Below are positions 7,641 to 16,249 of a stretch of DNA of 64,000 nucleotides, in pieces. Source of the DNA: Umezawaea sp042738955 (GTDB lineage Bacteria > Actinomycetota > Actinomycetes > Mycobacteriales > Pseudonocardiaceae); the NCBI RefSeq assembly GCF_042738955.1, contig NZ_JBHYHC010000027.1, positions 24,901 to 88,900 on the forward strand, in the 5' to 3' direction. Each line of letters starts with the position of its first letter. The stretch's first letter is position 1. The notes beneath the pieces are model-generated. The model ran no database searches and had not been told where the DNA came from. It saw nothing but the letters and a program-made list of their open reading frames with translations. The position numbers were made by a program, and so were the translations under genes.

Positions 7641-8309
7641 GTGCGAGCGGTGGTGGTCCAGCACGTCCCGTTCGAAGGTCCGGGCCTGATCGCCCCCGCG
7701 CTGGCCGCCGTCGGCGCGGACTGCCGGGTCGTCCGGGCCTATGACGGGGAGCCCCTGCCGGACGCGGCGGACCTCGACGTGCTCGTCGTCATGGGCGGCC
7801 CCATGGGAGCGTTCGACGACGACGCCCACCCGCACCTGGCACGGGAACGCGACCTCATCGCGAAGTGCGTTGGCCTCGACAAACCGGTCCTGGGCGTGTG
7901 CCTGGGCGCGCAACTCCTCGCCGCGGCCTTGGGCGCACGGGTGTGGCAGGGCCCGGACCTGGAGGTCGGTGTCGGCACGGTCGCGCTCACGCCCGCCGGG
8001 CTCGCCGACCCGGTCCTCGGGCCCGCGGGACCACGGCCGCCGGTCGTGCACTGGCACCACGACACGTTCGACCTGCCCGAGCACGGCGTGCGGCTCGCGG
8101 GCTCGGACCTGTACCCACAGCAGGCGTTCCGGGTCGGCTCGTCGTACGGCTTCCAGTTCCACGTCGAGTTCGACGCCGACGCGCTCGAAGCGACCGCACC
8201 GCACCTGCCGGCGGGAACCACCATCACCCCGGACGAGATCCACGCCGTGGCCGCGGAGGGCGAGCAGGTGCTCAGGCGTTGGGCCGAGCACGTCGCGGGT
8301 GACCGGTGA
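7641..8309 (+). CDS. Class I glutamine amidotransferase-like protein (GMP synthase GATase fold)
   Basis: The 222-residue single domain has the triad-type GATase layout: oxyanion segment VMGGPMGAFDDD (49-60), nucleophile in LGVCLGAQLLA (Cys87) and FQFHVEFD (His174, Glu176). Stand-alone members of this type either deliver ammonia to a partner or hydrolyse gamma-glutamyl amides. No synthetase partner is nearby, so the second option or an unknown amide is possible. GTG 7641 is chosen because GAGGAGG lies 5 nt before it; upstream in-frame sequence crosses the operator. The stop overlaps the MFS start (GTGA), so the two are translationally coupled. Confidence 0.9.
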   Translation: MRAVVVQHVPFEGPGLIAPALAAVGADCRVVRAYDGEPLPDAADLDVLVVMGGPMGAFDDDAHPHLARERDLIAKCVGLDKPVLGVCLGAQLLAAALGARVWQGPDLEVGVGTVALTPAGLADPVLGPAGPRPPVVHWHHDTFDLPEHGVRLAGSDLYPQQAFRVGSSYGFQFHVEFDADALEATAPHLPAGTTITPDEIHAVAAEGEQVLRRWAEHVAGDR

Positions 8310-9523
8310 CGCGATCGGCGTTGCGCGGCAAGGACTTCCTCCGGCTCTGGGCGAGTTCGACCGCGTCCGGCCTGGCCACGTGGGCGCTGCCGTTCATCCT
8401 CGGCCTTGCGGTGCTCGACCGGTCGATCGGTGCGGTGGAACTGGGCGTGGTCCTGGCCGCGCGCACGGCGGGGTTCCTCGTCGCGGTGCCGGTGGCCGGG
8501 GTGCTGGCCGACCGGTACCCACGACGGCGCATCCTGCTGTGGGCGGGCTTGGTCGCCGCTGCCGCGTCACCCCTGATCGCACTGGGTGTGGGGCGGTCGA
8601 CGGTGGTGATGGCGGTGGCCGCCGCGGCGGTGGGAGCGGGCCAGGGCGCGTGTCGCCCCGCGTACCAGGCGCTCGCGGCGGAGGTCGTCGCCGAGGACCG
8701 GCGGCAGCAGGCGAACGCGGCCATGACGTTGTCCGTGCGGGTGACCACCCTCGTGGCGCCCGGTCTCACCGCGCTCGTGGCGGTCTTCGTCGACACCCCC
8801 GTCCTGCTGATCGCGACCGGCGTCCTGTGGCTGGTCGCCGCCGTCCTCCCGCCCGCGGGCACCGCACGGGTGGCGGTCACGACGACCCGTCCCCGCTTCA
8901 CAGCCGACTTCGTCGACGGCCTCCGGGAAGCCCGCAGGCACCCGTGGTTCCTGGCCGGTCTGGGCGCGCTGACCGCGGTGATCGCCACCGGCTACTCCGC
9001 CACCGGTGTCGCGCTGCCGCTGGTGAGCCGCGACCGGTACGGCACGGAGGCCGTGCTCGCCGCGGCCCTGACCGCGTACACGCTCGGCGCGCTCGTCGGC
9101 GCGGTCCTGATGGCCCGCTGGCGGCCGCGTGCCCAGGGGTGGGTGGCGCTCGCGGGTCTCGGCGTCTACGGGTTCGCGCCGCTGAGCCTGCTGCTCCCCG
9201 TGCCCGCGGCGGTCGTGGTCGGCGCGTACGTCGTGGCGGGCCTGGGGATCGAACTGTTCAACGTGCCGTGGTTCACCGGCACCCAACGGGAGGTCGAGCC
9301 CGCGAAACTGGCTCGGGTGTCCTCACTGGACTTCCTGCTCTCCTACGGCCTGGCGCCCGTCGGCCTCGCGCTGATCGCCCCGGCCATCGACCACTTCGGG
9401 GCACGCCCGGTGCTGGCCGTGTGCGCCGTCGTCTGCTTCGCCGCCCCCGCGGCCGCCGCGCTCGTGCCGTCCACGCGCGAGTTCCGGGCGGCTACTCCGC
9501 GGGTTGGTGGTCCGGGCAGGTGA
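8306..9523 (+). CDS. MFS transporter (drug-efflux type)
   Basis: The 405-residue protein has 12 predicted membrane segments. It begins with GKDFLRLWASSTASGLATWA and has the MFS motif A region between TM2 and TM3, GVLADRYPRRRILLWAG. A second half starts after a loop at about 190-210 (ATTTRPRFTADFVDGLREAR). This N-terminal style is common in enterobactin-exporter-like actinomycete MFS proteins. It overlaps the amidotransferase stop by 4 nt (GTGA) and its last 32 bp overlap the end of the convergent MarR gene at 9492. Being flanked by two Cys-cluster MarR genes, it is probably an inducible efflux pump; the substrate is unknown. Confidence 0.92.
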   Translation: MTRSALRGKDFLRLWASSTASGLATWALPFILGLAVLDRSIGAVELGVVLAARTAGFLVAVPVAGVLADRYPRRRILLWAGLVAAAASPLIALGVGRSTVVMAVAAAAVGAGQGACRPAYQALAAEVVAEDRRQQANAAMTLSVRVTTLVAPGLTALVAVFVDTPVLLIATGVLWLVAAVLPPAGTARVAVTTTRPRFTADFVDGLREARRHPWFLAGLGALTAVIATGYSATGVALPLVSRDRYGTEAVLAAALTAYTLGALVGAVLMARWRPRAQGWVALAGLGVYGFAPLSLLLPVPAAVVVGAYVVAGLGIELFNVPWFTGTQREVEPAKLARVSSLDFLLSYGLAPVGLALIAPAIDHFGARPVLAVCAVVCFAAPAAAALVPSTREFRAATPRVGGPGR

Positions 9524-10094
9524 CCCGCAACTGAGCGTCGCCGAAGGGCGCGTCGACGAACCCGCAGTGGTGCGGGTGGCGCGCGTCCTCCGGGTGGGCG
9601 TCCGGCTGGAAGAACCGGCAGGTCAGGCACATGCGGGACACCGGGATCGCGTGCCGGTCCTGCAACCCCTTCACGACGGCGGCGGTACCGCGGAGCATCG
9701 CGGCGAGGTCCGCCTCCGACAGCACCGAGAACGCCTCGCTCATCGCCCGCGACACGTCGCCGAGCCGGCCAGCCTCCGACTCCCCCTCGGGCGTCAGCCG
9801 CACGACGATCGCCCTGGCGTCCTTCTGGTCGCGAACACCTTCCAGGAGTCCTTTGGCGCGCAACGACTTCACGGCGTCGGACACGGTGGGCGGCGTGGAC
9901 GCGAGCGCCGCCACGATGTCGCCCTGCCTGCGGGGCAAAGCTTCCTCGGCGAGGAAGGTGACGATGTCGGCCTGCAAGGGGGAGAGGTTGTGCGGCCCGT
10001 TGTTGCGCCACGCGTCCATGCGGATGGCTTGACCGAGCCGCGCGATCCCGACCAGGAGCTGCTGCGCCGGGGGCACACCGGGCACCTCCGACAT
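9492..10094 (-). CDS. MarR-family regulator with C-terminal Cys/His cluster (second copy)
   Basis: A 200-residue MarR protein with winged helix segments LSPLQADIVTFLAEEALPRR, IVAALASTPPTVSDAVKSL and GVRDQKDARAIVVRLT. Its tail repeats the unusual cluster of the 6981 gene: MCLTCRFFQPDAH, PHHC and TCPDH. The spacing Cx2C-RFF-PDAH...PHHC...C is conserved between the two, which otherwise differ considerably. The start ATG at 10092-10094 has GGAGGAG 6 nt upstream; an in-frame ATG 18 nt earlier has no such site. It converges on the MFS gene with a 32-bp overlap. The cluster may sense metal or redox state. Confidence 0.9.
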   Translation of the reverse strand: MSEVPGVPPAQQLLVGIARLGQAIRMDAWRNNGPHNLSPLQADIVTFLAEEALPRRQGDIVAALASTPPTVSDAVKSLRAKGLLEGVRDQKDARAIVVRLTPEGESEAGRLGDVSRAMSEAFSVLSEADLAAMLRGTAAVVKGLQDRHAIPVSRMCLTCRFFQPDAHPEDARHPHHCGFVDAPFGDAQLRVTCPDHQPAE

Positions 10095-10185
10095 GGAACT
10101 CCTCCACCGCACGACTCAGCGGGCCCGCCGCACCGACAGCCGCATCCTACGCGCCACCACCGGACCCGCCCGTGGACGGCGAGCG

Positions 10186-10389
10186 GAGGAGGGCCTGCTT
10201 GTCGGGTTTGCCGCGGGCATCGTGACGAAGGAGCTGTTCAGCGTCCTGGTCGTGGTCGCGCTCGTCACGACCGTCATGGCCACCCCGATGCTCACGTGGT
10301 GGGACCGCCGCGACCGGGCCCGCCACCACGCCGGAGCCGAGCGTTCCCTGAGCACGGCTACTCGCGGTCACCCGCGGCTCCACCGCTGA
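10186..10389 (+). pseudogene. Remnant C-terminus of a CPA2-type cation/proton antiporter
   Basis: An open frame here encodes VGFAAGIVTKELFSVLVVVA followed by LVTTVMATPMLTWWDRR. This closely resembles the last transmembrane helix and TP-x-L end of NhaP/KefB-like (CPA2) antiporters, where an ELF-(S/T)-x-x-V-x-x-A-L-V-T-T segment is typical. Nothing corresponding to the other membrane helices lies upstream: the frame enters the promoter of the marR gene at 10094. The end overlaps the 3' end of the GH59 gene. I read it as a decayed fragment left by a deletion, not a functional 98-residue protein. Confidence 0.55.
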
Positions 10390-12779
10390 GCGCTCCCCCC
10401 GTCGCAGGTGGCGAGGACCACGGGTGCGCCGTTGGCCGTGGAACCTCCGTTCGGGGCGAGGCAGAGGCCGGACTGGACACCGGTGACGGTGCCGTTCGAG
10501 TTGACGGTCCACTGCTGGTTCGCGCCACCCGTGCAGTCCCAGATGATCACCCTCGTGCCGGGCGCGGTGCTCTCGCCCTCCGCGTCCAGGCACTTGGTGT
10601 CGTACACCCGCAACTGCTTCGAGGACCCGAGGAACCACTGCTGGTTGGACCCGTTGTTGCAGTCCCACAGGGTCGTCTGCGTCCCGTTGGTCTGCGACGC
10701 GTTGGGCACGTCCAGGCAGCGGCCCGACGCGGTGTTGCGCAGCGGCGAGACCGTTCCGCCGCCACCGGAGCCGGGCAGCACGCTCAGGTTGTCGAACCGC
10801 GCGGTCTCGCCCTGGCTGATGCCGATGCCGACCTGGCCCGCCGCCAAGGTGGAGTCGGTCAGCGTCGCCACCACGGCCCCGTCCACCCGCGCGGTGATCG
10901 TGCTGCCCTCGAAGCCGAGCGCGAGGGTGTGCCAGCGGTTCGTGCCCAGCGCGGACGTCGTGCCACTGCGCAGGGTGGTGACCTGGCGGTTGGTGTCGTT
11001 GCGCAGGATCGACCACGCGCCGCTGTCGGCGACCCGGAAGTAGTACGCGTTCACCGCGCCCTGGTCGGTGGTCTTCTGCCCGCCGACCCGGCCGAGCAGC
11101 TCGACGTGCCCGGACTTCTCCAGCAGCACGTCGGCGGACACGGTGTAGTTGCTCCAGCCCACGTCACCCAGCAGCGCGTACGGCGCCGTCTCGGTCTTCC
11201 ACGGGATGGCCTTCTGCGGTGACGCCTGGCGGACGCACGTCCCCGACCGCCCGCTGCCGCACGAGGCCGTCTCGAACGCGCCCTCCATGTCCATCAGGTA
11301 CGCGGCCTCCTTGCCGGTGGCGTACCGCTCGAAGTCGTCGGCGTAGGGCAGGGCGAGCGACCCCGAGGACGGGCTGGTGGCGGTGCCCTTGCCCTGGCCC
11401 GAGGTGGTCGTGAGGCTGTAGAGGAAACCGGGCCGCACGCTCAGCGAGAACCGGCCACCGGAGGGCGTGATGTCGGCCGAGCGGACGAAGTGGCTGGACG
11501 TGCTGCCGGAGTTCAGGTCCGTCGACCACACCCGGACCGTGCCAGTGGACAAGCCGCCCGCGACGGTGAAGTCCATCGTCTGCGTGGCGGTCGCGTCCGC
11601 GGTCTCGACGATCGTGCTGTAGTCGGAACCGTTGGGGGACTTCAGCGTGACGTAGCTGCCGTTGGCGCGGTTGCCGCCGAGGTAGCCGCTGGAGGAGTCG
11701 AGGTACTTCCAGCCGGGGGCGGTGAACTGCGCGGTGTGGGCCAGCGCCCACACGTCCTTGCCCACCGCGTAGTGGCCGGACCACGGCTGGTTGGCCAGCA
11801 CCAGGCCCACGGTCGGCCACGGGATGTTCGGCGTGGTCGCGGCGACCAGGTCCCAGTTGAGGTACGCGGTCATCTTCCCGTCGAGGTAGACCCGGTTGAT
11901 GCCGCGCGCCAGCGGCTTCGCGCCGTCGTTGTAGTCCTGCGACCCGTTCTCGCTGGACCACAGCACCTTGCCCGAGGAGGAGACGTTCGACGGGACGGTG
12001 CACGAGGTCTGCGCGCTGAGGTAGCCGCACGTGTAGTGGGCGCTGAGCACGTCGACCGCGTTGCGGTAGGCGGTGTTGCCGGAGATCGGCCCCGCGGGAC
12101 CCCAGTCGCCCGGATACGAGTCGCCCGCGATGACCTTCACCGAGCTGTAGCCGTTGGCGTTGAGGGCGTTGCGGACGTCGACCACCCACTGCACGCTCCA
12201 CGCCTTCTCGTTCTGCGCTGCCGTCAGGTAGTCGATGGTCAGCCCGTGCTGCCGCGCGCACCCCAGCCAGCTCAGCAGGTAGTCGATCATGTCCTGGGAC
12301 AGGAAGCTGCCGCCGCCGATCCAGCCCGGCGCGCCCCAGGGCAGGCCGACGAGCTTGATGCCGGGGTTGCGGGCCTTGGCCTGCTCGGCGATCCACCACT
12401 CGTACCCGCGGTAGCAGTCGAGGTCACCGCGGAAGTGGGAGTGGCTCGGCTCCGCGCCGCTGGTCGAGTTGGTGTCGCCGCCGATCTCGACCTTGAGGAT
12501 TTGCAGCGTGGCCCCGTAGGAGGGCTTGAAGAGGTAGTCGAGGATCTGCCCGCGCTGCGGTTCGGGGTAGTCGATCAGCAGCCTGCTGTTGCCGCCACCG
12601 CCGCTGACCGCGCCGACCCCGTCGAAGGTGCGGCCTCCCGACGTCCCGTCGAGCGTGATCGAGGTGGCGGCCGCGGCGGGCTGCGCCACCGAGACCACGA
12701 CACCACCGGACACCAGGGCCAGTACCGCGATCACGACCGGAATTCGCCACGACCAACGCCGTCGACCTGTGAGCAGCAC
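10368..12779 (-). CDS. Secreted GH59 family (galactocerebrosidase-like) beta-galactosidase with ricin-type lectin domain
   Basis: The 803-residue exoenzyme has a Sec signal (RRRW then a hydrophobic core ending AAAA, about 1-38). A GH59 barrel follows, opening with FDGVGAVSGGGGNSRLLIDY and ILKVEIGGDTNSTS, both very close to mammalian GALC. Expected catalytic acids are Glu in AAQNEKAWS (acid/base) and Glu in LWSSENGS (nucleophile). Next comes a beta-sandwich/lectin-like region (about 480-670) with YADDFERY and RFDNLSVLPG, then a CBM13/ricin-B trefoil (about 675-803) with QW-type repeats. GTG 12777-12779 is chosen because GAAGGAGG precedes it. The likely substrates are beta-galactans of plant arabinogalactan, since GH54 and GH62 arabinofuranosidases are encoded divergently beside it. 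Confidence 0.93.
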   Translation of the reverse strand: MLLTGRRRWSWRIPVVIAVLALVSGGVVVSVAQPAAAATSITLDGTSGGRTFDGVGAVSGGGGNSRLLIDYPEPQRGQILDYLFKPSYGATLQILKVEIGGDTNSTSGAEPSHSHFRGDLDCYRGYEWWIAEQAKARNPGIKLVGLPWGAPGWIGGGSFLSQDMIDYLLSWLGCARQHGLTIDYLTAAQNEKAWSVQWVVDVRNALNANGYSSVKVIAGDSYPGDWGPAGPISGNTAYRNAVDVLSAHYTCGYLSAQTSCTVPSNVSSSGKVLWSSENGSQDYNDGAKPLARGINRVYLDGKMTAYLNWDLVAATTPNIPWPTVGLVLANQPWSGHYAVGKDVWALAHTAQFTAPGWKYLDSSSGYLGGNRANGSYVTLKSPNGSDYSTIVETADATATQTMDFTVAGGLSTGTVRVWSTDLNSGSTSSHFVRSADITPSGGRFSLSVRPGFLYSLTTTSGQGKGTATSPSSGSLALPYADDFERYATGKEAAYLMDMEGAFETASCGSGRSGTCVRQASPQKAIPWKTETAPYALLGDVGWSNYTVSADVLLEKSGHVELLGRVGGQKTTDQGAVNAYYFRVADSGAWSILRNDTNRQVTTLRSGTTSALGTNRWHTLALGFEGSTITARVDGAVVATLTDSTLAAGQVGIGISQGETARFDNLSVLPGSGGGGTVSPLRNTASGRCLDVPNASQTNGTQTTLWDCNNGSNQQWFLGSSKQLRVYDTKCLDAEGESTAPGTRVIIWDCTGGANQQWTVNSNGTVTGVQSGLCLAPNGGSTANGAPVVLATCDGGSAQRWSRG

Positions 12780-13113
12780 GGTGCTTCCTCCTTCGCCTGG
12801 GCCACGTCGCCAAGAGCGCGGGAGCACGATGGGTCCTCTGTGGACGCCCGCCGTGCGCCGGTGGAGTGCCATGGTGGCAGCGCCGACTCGACCGGGTCAA
12901 CGATTTCGCAAGATCGATGTTAGCGCTAAATATTTAGCTGAACGATCAGTTCACTCCATCATCACGGCAAATAAGCGGACGAATTCGGCAGAATTGCTCT
13001 ATTCAGTCCACCGGCCCCGACTAGCCGCGAGCTAGATTGTGATCGCTAACATTCGGCACGCCGCTGTCAGCGGCCCGCCCGGAAGCGCCTTTCGCCCGTC
13101 CGAGGAGATCGCA
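12780..13113. promoter_or_regulatory. Divergent promoter region of the glycosidase cluster with LacI-type sites
   Basis: This 334-bp AT-richer region separates the GH59 gene from the GH54 gene. TTAGCGCTAA (12920-12929) is a perfect 10-bp palindrome of the CG-centred kind bound by LacI/GalR proteins, followed by AATATTTAGC. A second, imperfect copy, GTGATCGCTAAC, lies at 13039-13050 closer to the GH54 start, with the same CGCTAAC half. One repressor could control both directions. No LacI gene is adjacent; the nearest is at 41513. Confidence 0.6.
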
Positions 13114-14577
13114 ATGAGGCTGTCATCCTTGATCCCGCCCGGCCGTCCGCGGCGCGTGGTCGTGTCCGTCCTGGCCGTGCTGCTCGTGACGGGGGTCGTC
13201 GGACCGCCCGCGGCGTCGGCGGCGACCGCTCCCCTGGTCGGCGTCGCCTCGGGGCGCTGCCTGCACGTGAAGGGCGACTCCGGCACGGCGGGGACCGCGC
13301 TGGAGATCGCGGACTGCACCGGCGGCAGCGCCCAGGCGTTCGAGTTCACCTCGGCGGGCGAGCTGCGGACGACGAGCGGCACCCGGTGCGTGGACGCCCA
13401 GAACGGCCAGACCTCGCCGGGCACGCCCGCGGTCATCTCGTCGTGCGACGGGCGCGCGACCCAGCAGTGGCGGCACAACAGCGACGGCTCGATCACCGGG
13501 TCCGGCTCGTGCCTGGACGTCAACGGCGCGGGTACGGCTAACGGCACCGCGGTCATCCTGTGGACCTGCCACGGCCGCGACAACCAGAAGTGGACCACCT
13601 CCGCGCCCCAGGCGAGCGGCCCGTGCGACCTCTACGCCTCGGGCGGCACGCCCTGCGTCGCCGCCCACAGCACGGTGCGCGCCCTCCTGCGCTCCTACGG
13701 CGGCTCCCTCTACCAGGTCAGGCGCGCGTCGGACAGCGCGACCAGGGACATCGGCGTGCTCACCACGGGCGGTGTCGCCAACGCCGCCGCGCAGGACTCG
13801 TTCTGCTCGGGCACCTCGTGCGTGATCACGGTGGTCTACGACCAGTCCGGCCGCGGCAACGACCTGTGGTACCAGGGGTCGAGCGTCGTGCCGGGGTCGA
13901 GCCAGAGCCGTCCGGCTACCGCGACCACGGAGTCGTTGACGGTCGGCGGCTCCAAGGCCTACTCGCTGTACATCAACGCAGGCAACAGCTATTGGCGCGA
14001 CGGGCACCTGACGGGCGTCCCCACCGGCAGCGCGCCCGAGGGCATGTACATGGTCACCAGCGGCACGCACGTCAACAGCGGCTGCTGCTTCGACTACGGC
14101 AACAGCGAGACCACCCGCAAGGCCGACGCCGCGGGCGCGATGGACGCGATCAACTTCGGCAAGCAGTGCTGGTTCGGCGGCTGCTCGGGGTCCGGCCCGT
14201 GGGTGCAGGCCGACCTGGAATGGGGCCTCTACCCCGGCGGCAGCCAGAGCTGGAACCCCAACCAGCGGGCGTTCACGAGCAAGTTCGTCACGGCGGTGCT
14301 CAAGAACAACGGCACCTCGCGGTTCGCGCTCAAGGGCAGCGACGCGCAGTCCGGCGGCCTGACCACGCTCTACGACGGCGCCCTGCCGAGCGGCTACAGC
14401 CCGATGCGCAAGCAGGGGGCGATCGTCCTCGGCAGCGGCGGCGACTGCTGCAAACCCGGCGGTGGCGCGAACCTCAGCGCGGGCACCTTCTACGAAGGGG
14501 CGGTGGTGTCGGGCTACCCCTCCGACGCGACCGAGAACGCCGTGCAGGCGAACGTCGTCGCCGCGGGCTACCGCTGA
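13114..14577 (+). CDS. Secreted GH54 alpha-L-arabinofuranosidase with N-terminal ricin-type lectin domain
   Basis: The 487-residue protein has a signal peptide ending ASAATA (about 1-38). A CBM13-like trefoil follows (about 42-165) with SGRCLHVKGDSG, TRCVDAQNG and SCLDVNGAG repeats. The GH54 catalytic domain comes next, from PCDLYASGGTPCVAAHSTVR to the end. ADLEWGLYPGG matches the ADLENG motif whose Glu is the family nucleophile, and GSGGDCCKPGGG plus AGTFYEGAVVSGYP match the region of the acid/base Asp. The family removes terminal alpha-arabinofuranosyl groups from arabinan, arabinoxylan and arabinogalactan. Fungal GH54 enzymes carry CBM42 at the C-terminus instead, so the lectin-first order is different here. 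GAGGAG lies 9 nt before the ATG. Confidence 0.92.
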   Translation: MRLSSLIPPGRPRRVVVSVLAVLLVTGVVGPPAASAATAPLVGVASGRCLHVKGDSGTAGTALEIADCTGGSAQAFEFTSAGELRTTSGTRCVDAQNGQTSPGTPAVISSCDGRATQQWRHNSDGSITGSGSCLDVNGAGTANGTAVILWTCHGRDNQKWTTSAPQASGPCDLYASGGTPCVAAHSTVRALLRSYGGSLYQVRRASDSATRDIGVLTTGGVANAAAQDSFCSGTSCVITVVYDQSGRGNDLWYQGSSVVPGSSQSRPATATTESLTVGGSKAYSLYINAGNSYWRDGHLTGVPTGSAPEGMYMVTSGTHVNSGCCFDYGNSETTRKADAAGAMDAINFGKQCWFGGCSGSGPWVQADLEWGLYPGGSQSWNPNQRAFTSKFVTAVLKNNGTSRFALKGSDAQSGGLTTLYDGALPSGYSPMRKQGAIVLGSGGDCCKPGGGANLSAGTFYEGAVVSGYPSDATENAVQANVVAAGYR

Positions 14578-14644
14578 CCGCCTCCCGACTCCCACCCCTG
14601 CCACCTCGGGCCCCGTGCGGCCCTGATGTCGAAGGAGAACCACC

Positions 14645-16147
14645 ATGACACCGTTGGGCCAAGCCCGGCCGACCGCACCACCCCGCCGCGGGGGTCGCGG
14701 CCGATGGGGTCGAGCGCTGACCGCCCTGCTCGCGACCGTACTGGCGACGGGCTCGGCGGTCGCGCTCGACACCGGCTCGGCGTCGGCGGCCACCGTCGAC
14801 ACCAGCGCGTGGTACGTGCTGGTGAACCGCAACAGCGGCAAGGCGATGGACGTCGCGGGCACCTCCACCGCCGACGGCGCGGCCGTCCAGCAGTGGGCTC
14901 GGCACGACCTCGGCAACCAGCAGTGGCAGTTCGTGGACTCCGGCAGCGGCTACTACAAGCTCAAGTCGAAGAACTCCGGCAAGGTCCTCGACATCGACAG
15001 CAAGTCCACGGCCGACGGCGCGAAGGTCCAGCAGTGGACGGACCTCAACGGCACCAACCAGCAGTTCAGCCTCGTGGACACCGACAGCGGCTACGTCAAG
15101 CTGATCAACCGCAACAGCGGCAAGGCGGTGGAGGTGACCGGCGCGTCGACCGCGGACGGCGCGGCCGTCGTCCAGTACGGCGACGCGAACGGGTCCAACC
15201 AGCAGTGGCAGCTCGTCAAGCTGGACGCCCCGAGCGGCTCGTGCTCCCTCCCGTCCAGCTACCGCTGGTCGTCGACGGGGTCGCTGGCCAGTCCGAAGAA
15301 CGGCTGGCTGTCGCTCAAGGACTTCACCAGCGTCGTCTACAACGGCAAGCACCTCGTCTACGGGTCGAACGTCAACTCGTCGGCGTCGTACGGCTCGATG
15401 AACTTCGGCACGTTCACCAACTGGTCGGACATGGCCTCGGCGAGCCAGAACGGGATGAACTCCGGCACCGTCGCGCCCACGCTGTTCTACTTCGCGCCGA
15501 AGAACGTGTGGATCCTCGCCTACCAGTGGGGCGGGACCGCGTTCAGCTACCGGACGTCGAGCGACCCGACCAACGCGAACGGGTGGTCGGCGCAGCAGAC
15601 CCTGTTCACCGGCAGCATCCCCAACTCCAGCACCGGACCCATCGACCAGACGTTGATCGCGGACGGCTCGAACATGTACCTGTTCTTCGCGGGTGACAAC
15701 GGCAAGATCTACCGCGCCAGCATGCCCATCGGGAACTTCCCCGGCAGCTTCGGCTCGTCGTACACGCAGATCATGAGCGACACGACCGCCAACCTGTTCG
15801 AGGCGGTGGAGGTCTACAAGGTCAAGGACCAGAACCAGTACCTCATGATCGTCGAGGCGATGGGGAGCAACGGGCGTTACTTCCGCTCGTTCACGTCCAG
15901 CAGCCTGAGCGGGTCGTGGACGCCGCAGGCCGCCAGCGAGAGCAACCCGTTCGCGGGCAGGGCCAACAGCGGTGCGAGCTGGACCAACGACATCAGCCAC
16001 GGCGACCTGGTCCGCAGCAACCCCGACCAGACCAAGACCATCGACCCCTGCAACCTCCAGTTCCTCTACCAGGGCAAGGACCCGAGCGCGGGCGGCGACT
16101 ACAACCGCCTGCCCTGGCGGCCGGGTGTGCTGACGCTGCAACGCTGA
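14645..16147 (+). CDS. Secreted GH62 alpha-L-arabinofuranosidase with N-terminal ricin-type lectin domain
   Basis: The 500-residue protein has a signal peptide (twin-Arg-rich start, hydrophobic core, ASAATV at about 48). A RICIN-like trefoil follows with three near-identical repeats of YVLVNRNSGKAMDV, YKLKSKNSGKVLDI and VKLINRNSGKAVEV (about 56-195). The GH62 five-blade propeller (about 200-500) opens with SSYRWSSTGSLASPKNGWLS. LKDFTSVVYNGKH holds the base Asp, GPIDQTLIADG the pKa-modulating Asp, and NLFEAVEVYKV the acid Glu. GH62 enzymes release arabinose from singly substituted xylan and arabinan. AAGGAG lies 7 nt before the ATG. It follows the GH54 gene by 67 nt and is probably co-transcribed. 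Confidence 0.95.
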   Translation: MTPLGQARPTAPPRRGGRGRWGRALTALLATVLATGSAVALDTGSASAATVDTSAWYVLVNRNSGKAMDVAGTSTADGAAVQQWARHDLGNQQWQFVDSGSGYYKLKSKNSGKVLDIDSKSTADGAKVQQWTDLNGTNQQFSLVDTDSGYVKLINRNSGKAVEVTGASTADGAAVVQYGDANGSNQQWQLVKLDAPSGSCSLPSSYRWSSTGSLASPKNGWLSLKDFTSVVYNGKHLVYGSNVNSSASYGSMNFGTFTNWSDMASASQNGMNSGTVAPTLFYFAPKNVWILAYQWGGTAFSYRTSSDPTNANGWSAQQTLFTGSIPNSSTGPIDQTLIADGSNMYLFFAGDNGKIYRASMPIGNFPGSFGSSYTQIMSDTTANLFEAVEVYKVKDQNQYLMIVEAMGSNGRYFRSFTSSSLSGSWTPQAASESNPFAGRANSGASWTNDISHGDLVRSNPDQTKTIDPCNLQFLYQGKDPSAGGDYNRLPWRPGVLTLQR

Positions 16148-16160
16148 CGCCTGCCGGCGG

Positions 16161-16191
16161 GCCCGCCCCGAGCGGATCGCTCGGGGTGGGC
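16161..16191 (+). terminator. Strong hairpin after the GH54-GH62 operon
   Basis: GCCCGCCCCGAGC and GCTCGGGGTGGGC form a 13-bp stem with one G-U pair and a 5-nt loop, 14 nt after the GH62 stop. There is no T-tract, as is common in high-GC actinomycetes. Confidence 0.7.
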
Positions 16192-16249
16192 TTGTCGGGC
16201 GTCGCATTCCGCGATGCGCCCACCACGGCCCTTCGCCTACTCTCGCAGC

